The position numbers and the translations under genes were made by a program. Below, piece after piece: positions 58,732-64,000 of a DNA stretch of 64,000 nucleotides. Below the pieces are notes generated by a model that was given only the letters and a program-made list of their open reading frames with translations, ran no database searches and had not been told where the DNA came from. Numbering within the stretch: the first letter of the stretch is position 1; every line of letters starts with the position of its first letter. Origin of the DNA: Phycisphaerales bacterium (GTDB lineage: Bacteria; Planctomycetota; Phycisphaerae; Phycisphaerales; UBA1924); assembly GCA_016741915.1 (NCBI GenBank), contig JACVCS010000008.1:1-64000 (forward strand), read 5' to 3'.

Positions 58732-59568
58732 TCACACCACCACGCCGTCATCATCATCGCCATCACCGCCGCGCTGCGACGAGCGGAACCGCGCCGTCGA
58801 CCGCTTGCACGTGGCATAAAACTCCGCCATCTCCATCACCGCCGGGCTCTTCTCGCCCAGCCTCCTCAAAATCTCGATCGTCTTCGGCAGCGGCAAGTTG
58901 GGCTTGATCGCCTCTCGGAACGCCGCCCTCACCAGCGTGATCTCATCACGCGACATCCCGCTCCGCCTCATCCCCACCAGGTTCAACCCCGCCAGATCAT
59001 TCCGTCCCCACACCACCGTAAACGGCGGCACCTCCGCCGAGATCGGCGTCACCCCCGACACAAACGCCAGCCGCCCCACGCGGCAGAACTGGTGAATCGC
59101 CGCCCCGCCGCCCACCGTGCACCGCTCGTGCAACTCCGCATGCCCGCCGATCGCCGTGTTGTTCACCATCACCACGTGATTCTGCACGATCGCATCGTGC
59201 CCCACGTGCGCGTTCACCATCAAAAAGCAGTTGTCACCTACCGTCGTTGCCCGCGGCTTCCCGTTGCTCGCCGCGTGCACCGTCACATGCTCCCGGATGA
59301 TGCACTTGCTCCCGATCTTCACACCCAGCGTCCCGCCCTTGCTGTCAAACTTCACGTCCTGCGGCTCAAAACCCAGGCACGCAAACGGATACACCACCGT
59401 CCCCGCCCCAATCTCAATCGGCCCACGCAACTGCACGCTCGCGATGAGCTTTACCCCAGCCCCAAGCGAAACCACCCCGCGCGTGCCATCAATCACGCAC
59501 CCGGGCCCAACCTCAACCCCGTCCCCAAACACCACGTCGCCCAGAACAATCGCCGATGGATGAATCAT
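58732..59568 (-). CDS. lpxA: Acyl-[ACP]-UDP-N-acetylglucosamine O-acyltransferase
   Basis: The 278-residue product is a left-handed beta-helix acyltransferase: MIHPSAIVLGDVVFGDGVEVG with hexapeptide repeats through about residue 190, IREHVTVHAAS, the catalytic His in VNAHVGHDAIVQNHV and the C-terminal helical domain (TLVRAAFREAI, LRRLGEKSPAV). LpxA starts lipid A synthesis by adding a 3-hydroxyacyl chain to UDP-GlcNAc, implying a Gram-negative-type outer membrane. An acidic Asp-run tail (GDGDDDD) ends it. lpxD, lpxB and lpxC are not in the window. Confidence 0.92.
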   Translation of the reverse strand: MIHPSAIVLGDVVFGDGVEVGPGCVIDGTRGVVSLGAGVKLIASVQLRGPIEIGAGTVVYPFACLGFEPQDVKFDSKGGTLGVKIGSKCIIREHVTVHAASNGKPRATTVGDNCFLMVNAHVGHDAIVQNHVVMVNNTAIGGHAELHERCTVGGGAAIHQFCRVGRLAFVSGVTPISAEVPPFTVVWGRNDLAGLNLVGMRRSGMSRDEITLVRAAFREAIKPNLPLPKTIEILRRLGEKSPAVMEMAEFYATCKRSTARFRSSQRGGDGDDDDGVVV

Positions 59569-59673
59569 GCCAACCTTCACTCTTTCTCGATTCGCCCCGC
59601 CATGAACGTGCACTCAACCAGGGTCAACACCTCGAAACCACTTCACACGCCCGCATCCCAGCTCTTCCCACTC

Positions 59674-59701
59674 GCGACGCGCGACTCGCAACTCGCGACT
59701 C
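59674..59701 (-). repeat. 7-bp tandem array GCGACTC (four units)
   Basis: GCGACGC, GCGACTC, GCAACTC and GCGACTC run without gaps between lpxA and pgk. The reverse complement is the GAG[A/T][C/T]GC unit of the array at 31349-31376. Confidence 0.85.
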
Positions 59702-59708
59702 TGCCCCC

Positions 59709-60920
59709 TCAAGCCTCATCCAGCAACGCCACCGTCGTGAACGGCTTGCCCGCCAGCATCTCCAGCGAAGCCCCGCCGCCCGTCGACACGTGGCTGAACT
59801 TGCTCGCCAGACCAAACTCTTCCGCCGCCGCCGCACTATCGCCCCCGCCGACGATCGACGTCGCGCCCTTCCCCGTCGCGTCCACAATCGCGTTTGCAAC
59901 CACCTGCGTCCCCGTGCGGAACAGCGGCCACTCAAACACGCCCATCGGCCCGTTCCACACGATCGTCTTCGCCGCACGAAGCACCGCCGCGTAGTTCCCC
60001 TGCGTCTTCGGCCCGATATCCAGCCCCATGAACCCGTCCTTGATCACCTCGCCGAAGATCTCAACCGACCCGCCACTCTCCGTAAACTCCGTCGCGCACA
60101 CGTGATCGACAGGCAGGTGCAGCTCACACTTCAGGTTCGCCGCCTGATCCAGCATCTTCTTCGCGTGCTCAAGATGGCTCTCCTCCACCCGGCTCGAGCC
60201 CACCTTCCGCCCCAGCGCCTTCAAGAACGTATAAGCCATCGCCCCACCCACAATGATCGCGCTCGCCCGCGGCAGCAGATTCTCAATCAGCGAAATCTTG
60301 TCCGAAACCTTCGCCCCGCCCAGCACCACCACAAACGGCTTGCTCGGGGTCCGCAGCGCATCGCCCAGATACTTCAGTTCCTTCTGCAGCAGCAGCCCCG
60401 CCACACAGCTCTTCCCCTGCGCCTTCATCGCCTTCGGCACCGCGAACATGCTCCCGTCCTCACGGTGCGCCGTTCCGAACGCATCGTTGCAGTACATATC
60501 CCCGTACCCCGCGAGCTTCTCGGCATACGCCGCCTCGCCCTTCTTCTCACCCTTCGCAAACCGAACATTCTCCAGCAGCACCACCTCGCCGCCCTTGGCA
60601 CCCTTCGCCGCCGCCTCCGCCGCCGCGTCGGTCAGATCGTTCGACGGGAACTTCACCTCTTTGCCCAGCAGTTCGCCAAGCCGCGCCGCCACGGGCTTCA
60701 GCGTGTACTCAGCCTCAAACCCCTTCCCCTCCGGGCGCCCAAGGTGCGACATCAACACCGCCGCCCCGCCGCGATCGATCACGCTCTTGATCGTCGGCAG
60801 CGCCTCGCGGATCCGCCGATCATCCCCGATCACGCCCCCCTCGATCGGCACGTTGAAGTCCACACGGATCAGAACCCGCTTCCCCGAAACCTCCGCCTGC
60901 GTGATGCTCTTCTTCGCCAT
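59709..60920 (-). CDS. pgk: Phosphoglycerate kinase
   Basis: Transfers phosphate between 1,3-bisphosphoglycerate and ADP in glycolysis. The 403-residue enzyme from ATG 60920 has VLIRVDFNVPIEGG, SHLGRPEG, FVVVLGGAKVSDKISLIENLL, DIGPKTQGNYAAVL, WNGPMGVFEWPLF and the C-terminal nucleotide block GGGDSAAAAEEFG with HVSTGGGASLEMLAG. The residues 1-21 of the longer frame are rejected because the ATG at 60920 starts MAKKSITQAEVSGK. It is separated from the upstream membrane gene by a terminator. Confidence 0.96.
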   Translation of the reverse strand: MAKKSITQAEVSGKRVLIRVDFNVPIEGGVIGDDRRIREALPTIKSVIDRGGAAVLMSHLGRPEGKGFEAEYTLKPVAARLGELLGKEVKFPSNDLTDAAAEAAAKGAKGGEVVLLENVRFAKGEKKGEAAYAEKLAGYGDMYCNDAFGTAHREDGSMFAVPKAMKAQGKSCVAGLLLQKELKYLGDALRTPSKPFVVVLGGAKVSDKISLIENLLPRASAIIVGGAMAYTFLKALGRKVGSSRVEESHLEHAKKMLDQAANLKCELHLPVDHVCATEFTESGGSVEIFGEVIKDGFMGLDIGPKTQGNYAAVLRAAKTIVWNGPMGVFEWPLFRTGTQVVANAIVDATGKGATSIVGGGDSAAAAEEFGLASKFSHVSTGGGASLEMLAGKPFTTVALLDEA

Positions 60921-61045
60921 GATCTTCACCCTCGCGATAAGGCGTGCACGCACGCCGACAAAGTCCAAATCCGCGGCCATCAACCCAGCCCAAGCCCACG
61001 CCCGGACCGATCAACACCGAACTCCGCATCGTAGCCAAAAACAAA

Positions 61046-61070
61046 CCCGCGGGGCACCAAACCCCGCGGG
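61046..61070 (-). terminator. Terminator after the ATP synthase-linked membrane gene
   Basis: CCCGCGGGG (61046-61054) and CCCCGCGGG (61062-61070) pair around seven bases; on the minus strand TTTGTTTTTGG follows. It closes the ATP synthase cluster upstream of pgk. Confidence 0.88.
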
Positions 61071-61130
61071 AGAAAATCGTCTTCATTTGTCCGTCTTGTT
61101 CTCACCGTCGATCACGACCCACGCCCTACA

Positions 61131-61505
61131 TCACTTCGCCGGCATAAACGCAATCGAAATCCCGATGCTGATGGCCATCATGATCCCGCCCGCCGCAACG
61201 CCCGTCAGCAACCCGGGCTTCCAGTCCACCCCGGTCTGCGTCTTGAAAATCACCCCGCACGTCAGCGCCGCCAACGCCCCCGCCAAATACCAGCCGTTCG
61301 AGCCCCATCCCAGAACCATCGAGAACAAAATACTCGAAAGCACGAACACGAGCCAAGTCACGAACATGTACTTCGCGCCCGAGCTCCATTCGATCTGTTC
61401 TTTCGCGATCATCCCCGCGAAGATCACCAGCACAAAGCCGCCGATCCCGCAGATCAGCATCCCGATAAGCACCAGAAAGAACAGCCCAATAAGCCCGCCG
61501 ATCAT
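61131..61505 (-). CDS. Small membrane protein linked to ATP synthase genes
   Basis: The 124-residue product consists almost wholly of four hydrophobic segments (about 4-30, 48-66, 72-88 and 96-120), with SNGWYLAGALAAL and GVDWKPGLLTGVAAGGI between them. It has no known motif. It lies 37 bases after atpH on the same strand and before the terminator, so it is probably the last gene of the atpB-E-F-H transcript. A role in ATP synthase assembly (as AtpI has elsewhere) is only a positional guess; its sequence does not obviously match AtpI. Confidence 0.7.
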   Translation of the reverse strand: MIGGLIGLFFLVLIGMLICGIGGFVLVIFAGMIAKEQIEWSSGAKYMFVTWLVFVLSSILFSMVLGWGSNGWYLAGALAALTCGVIFKTQTGVDWKPGLLTGVAAGGIMMAISIGISIAFMPAK

Positions 61506-61542
61506 GCGTCCCTCCCGTCCGAACAGGTCTCGAAAACTCTAC

Positions 61543-62154
61543 TCACGCCTGCACGATCCGCCCGATCGCCGCACGCACCGTCGGCAGCCCGTTCACCGAC
61601 AACTGCTCGCGCAACTGCCGCAGCTTCGTCTGCACCGACGCGTCGTACAGCTTGTCGCCGACCTGCAGACGAATGCCCCCGATCATCGCCGGGTTCGTGT
61701 ACGCCTTGATCACCGGGTCCCCGCTGACCATCTTCGCCTTCAGCCGCTCGCGAAGGTTCGCGATCTCACCCTCGCTGAGCGCCTTCGCCGTCGTCACGGT
61801 GACGTCCACACGGCCCGCCGCCGCCTCGACGATCTCACGCAACGCCGCCGAAATCCCCGGCAGCCGCGGCAGCCGCTCGTTCTCCGCCAGCACCAGCAGG
61901 AAGTTCAGCGTCATCTCCTGACACTTCCCCGCAAGGACCGTCTTCAGCGACTGCTGCTTCTGCTTCGCCGGGATGATCCGGCTGGAAAGAAACTCGCCGA
62001 ACCGCGCATCACGATGCGCCAGTTCCACCAACGCGTTCACCTCGTCCGTCACTGTCCGGACAAGCTCCGCGCCACCCTTCTTCAGCGCCAGATCGTGCAG
62101 GCTCACCGCGTAAACCTCGCACAAAGCATCCGGCGGCGTATCAATCATCGGCAT
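61543..62154 (-). CDS. atpH: ATP synthase delta subunit (F1)
   Basis: The delta subunit sits on top of F1 and joins it to the b-subunit stator. The 203 residues match the family (about 175-200): CEVYAVSLHDLALKKG at the N-terminus, ALVELAHRDARFGEFLSSRIIPAKQKQQSL in the helical domain, and the C-terminal DPVIKAYTNPAMIGGIRLQVGDKLYDAS, which is the clear OSCP/delta signature. It lies downstream of atpF, separated by 142 bases that contain three copies of the interspersed hairpin. Confidence 0.93.
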   Translation of the reverse strand: MPMIDTPPDALCEVYAVSLHDLALKKGGAELVRTVTDEVNALVELAHRDARFGEFLSSRIIPAKQKQQSLKTVLAGKCQEMTLNFLLVLAENERLPRLPGISAALREIVEAAAGRVDVTVTTAKALSEGEIANLRERLKAKMVSGDPVIKAYTNPAMIGGIRLQVGDKLYDASVQTKLRQLREQLSVNGLPTVRAAIGRIVQA

Positions 62155-62170
62155 CGTTGCTTCCTCGGTC

Positions 62171-62270
62171 GCACGGCTCTGAACAGCCGTGATTCTTGAC
62201 TTCTGGTGGCACGGCTCTCCAGAGCCGTGCGCCTTCCGCCTTCAGAGAGCACGCCTCTCCAGAGCCGTGC
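62171..62270. repeat. Three copies of the GCACGGCTCT hairpin between atpF and atpH
   Basis: Copies at 62171-62192 (imperfect right arm), 62209-62230 (perfect) and 62249-62270 (one arm change), each two 10-base arms around two bases. The copy at 62209 shares extended flanks with the one at 31444. They occupy most of the atpF-atpH gap. Confidence 0.9.
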
Positions 62271-62296
62271 GTCTCCCCCTTCCTCCCGCCTTCAAC

Positions 62297-62881
62297 TCAC
62301 TTGAAGCTCGAAATCGCCTCGAGCGTGAACTTCTCCGCGTCCGCACCGTTCACCTCGCGCTGCAGAATCCGCCCCGCGACCATCGTCGCGATCCCCGAGG
62401 TCTGCGAATAAATCTCCGCCAGCGCCTGCTTCTTCGCCGCGTCGATCTCCCGCATCACCTTGTCCTTCTCCATCGCCATCTGCGCCTCGGCCTTCGCCTT
62501 CATCTCCACAAGCTGCGCCTGCTGCTGCGCCTTCGCTTCCTGGATCATCGCCTGCGCCTTCGCGTTCGCCTCAGCAAGGTTCTTCTGGTACATCTCCAGC
62601 GCCGCCTTCGCCTGCGCCCGAGCATTCTCCGCCGCCTCGATCTCCGAGCGAATCTTCGCCTCACGCTCCGCAAGACCCTTGCTGATCTTCGGCCAGACCA
62701 ACACCGCCAGAACGATGAAGCAGATCAGAAACACGCCAACCGCAGCGAACGCGGTCATCAAACCCTCGTTCAACGTCGGGATCGGCCCCGGCGCAGAATG
62801 CCCTTCGCCGCTGCCAGCCGCCAGCGCCGTCGAAGAAACCATCGCCATCACCAGACCCACAACAGTCGTGCTCATCTTCAT
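62297..62881 (-). CDS. atpF: ATP synthase b subunit with N-terminal signal-like extension
   Basis: The b subunit forms the peripheral stalk of FoF1. The 194-residue product has an unusual N-terminal hydrophobic leader (about 1-22, ending ALAAG), a Pro/Gly-rich linker, then the true membrane helix (about 44-64, AAVGVFLICFIVLAVLVWPKI) and a long Ala/Glu/Lys coiled coil to the end. The leader looks like a cleavable signal peptide, which places the linker outside. It is followed by the hairpin repeats and atpH. Confidence 0.92.
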   Translation of the reverse strand: MKMSTTVVGLVMAMVSSTALAAGSGEGHSAPGPIPTLNEGLMTAFAAVGVFLICFIVLAVLVWPKISKGLAEREAKIRSEIEAAENARAQAKAALEMYQKNLAEANAKAQAMIQEAKAQQQAQLVEMKAKAEAQMAMEKDKVMREIDAAKKQALAEIYSQTSGIATMVAGRILQREVNGADAEKFTLEAISSFK

Positions 62882-63021
62882 CGCTCAACCCTTCTGTTCG
62901 AGGCTCCGTGCCCCGCTTGAATTCTTGACCATCTCTGCCAACCTCGCGGCCAACACCCGCGAGCCGAAAAGCCCGTGCGCCCCATTCAAGGGACGCCGCG
63001 GGTGATCAATCTTCCGAGCGA

Positions 63022-63351
<330 letters not shown>

Positions 63352-63408
63352 TCAACCAGCAGACCCGGGCAAGTCCATGCCGGACAAGCCCGAAGATGAG
63401 GCCCGTCT

Positions 63409-64000
63409 TCACGCGTGCGCGTGCTCGTGGCCGTGATGCTCATCATGCTCGTGGTCATGATGGGCAAGCTGTGAGATGAACACCGTCGTCAGGAACATGA
63501 ACACAAACGCCTGGAGCGTCGCAACAAACACCTCCAGGAAGAAGATCGCAATCGCACCCGCACCGGCGCCCAGCAACGCGACAAGGCTCAGACCGAACGA
63601 ACCTTGCTGAGCCCCCAAAATCGTCGCCAGCGCCGTGCCGATGAACCCCAACAGCGTCGCCAAAAGGATGTGACCCGCCGTCATGTTCGCAAACAAACGA
63701 ATCGCCAGCGCGAAGGGCTTCACAAACGTCCCGACAATCTCCACCGGCACAATGATCGGCCAGATAAACCACGGCGCCCCGCCCGTGAGGTGATGCACAT
63801 ACCCGCCCACACCCAGCTCGCGAATCCCCGCGAAGTTGATCACCAGGAACGAGATCACCGCCAGAACCGCCGTCACAAACAGCGACTGCGTCGCTGTCCC
63901 GCCCACAACCGCAAGGTGATTCTCTTTCAAATAGCCCGACGCGATGTGCTGCAGATCGAGCAGCGGAATCATCCCCAGCAGGTTGTTCACCCAGATAAAG
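63409..64000 (-). CDS. atpB: ATP synthase a subunit (partial, His-rich C-tail)
   Basis: The a subunit carries the proton half-channels beside the c-ring. The visible 197 residues run off the window end (the frame stays open through 64000), so the N-terminus is missing. The essential Arg is in LAIRLFANMTAGHILL, and LQAFVFMFLTTVFI is the last helix. The protein ends in a 17-residue tail of His, Glu and Asp (HHDHEHDEHHGHEHAHA), which could bind metal. It is the first known gene of the atpB-E-F-H group. Confidence 0.94.
   Translation of the reverse strand, partial: FIWVNNLLGMIPLLDLQHIASGYLKENHLAVVGGTATQSLFVTAVLAVISFLVINFAGIRELGVGGYVHHLTGGAPWFIWPIIVPVEIVGTFVKPFALAIRLFANMTAGHILLATLLGFIGTALATILGAQQGSFGLSLVALLGAGAGAIAIFFLEVFVATLQAFVFMFLTTVFISQLAHHDHEHDEHHGHEHAHA

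Overview
The window reads as ordinary chromosome of a GC-rich planctomycete, most likely class Phycisphaerae. The clues are: three membrane proteins with the CGYxLxGL/CPECG type of zinc ribbon; secreted proteins ending in a short PxPxxxxxLxLGxLxxxRRRR sorting tail; a HAF-repeat surface protein with GDYNxFF modules; a C30-type carotenoid cluster; and a membrane pyrophosphatase beside an F-type ATP synthase. About 57 genes can be supported. No tRNA, rRNA, prophage, canonical insertion sequence or CRISPR array was seen.

Layout. 0-5 kb: poorly characterised secreted, zinc-ribbon, lectin-like and Fn3 proteins, with a 21-bp tandem-repeat ORF at 2434-2751. 5-9.2 kb: speA behind a long leader, then two tandem zinc-ribbon membrane proteins. 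9.3-14.8 kb: a tetR/adaptor/RND efflux operon whose operator fills the promoter spacer. 15-23 kb: phenylalanine hydroxylase, a lipoprotein, an orphan MlaF-like ATPase, cysteine desulfurase, YceI, a sorted DNRLRE-type protein, a GbsR-like regulator and an RRM protein. 23.3-31.3 kb: a divergent carotenoid cluster (two CrtI-family desaturases, aldehyde dehydrogenase, acyltransferase, glycosyltransferase, alpha/beta hydrolase) that fits an acylated glycosyl-diapolycopenoate pigment. 31.5-35.3 kb: SpoIIE-type phosphatase, ftsY, nusB, ribH. 35.3-42 kb: a kynurenine catabolic cluster (3-hydroxyanthranilate dioxygenase, ACMS decarboxylase, kynureninase, kynurenine monooxygenase, formamidase, and a convergent RidA-like candidate aminomuconate deaminase), interrupted by a GxxExxY nuclease-like ORF between perfect 29-bp inverted repeats. 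42-48 kb: two glycosyltransferases, H+-pyrophosphatase, ribosomal protein S21. 48-54.4 kb: lipoprotein, sorted protein, HAF protein bracketed by 45-bp direct repeats, an unknown pair, MmcQ/YjbR. 54.4-64 kb: citrate synthase, rhomboid protease, an aroK/MBL/lpxA group, pgk, and the atpB-E-F-H part of ATP synthase, with atpB cut by the window end.

The most interesting observations are the inverted-repeat-bounded GxxExxY unit, with related repeat relics elsewhere in the window; a recurrent promoter layout in which a TANNNT -10 box lies only 6-9 nt before the start codon, implying leaderless mRNAs for at least ten genes; several families of short intergenic repeats with 7- and 8-bp periods; and the 21-bp palindrome-cored array that encodes heptad repeats. 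Functions are family assignments read from motifs by eye. No database search was run.
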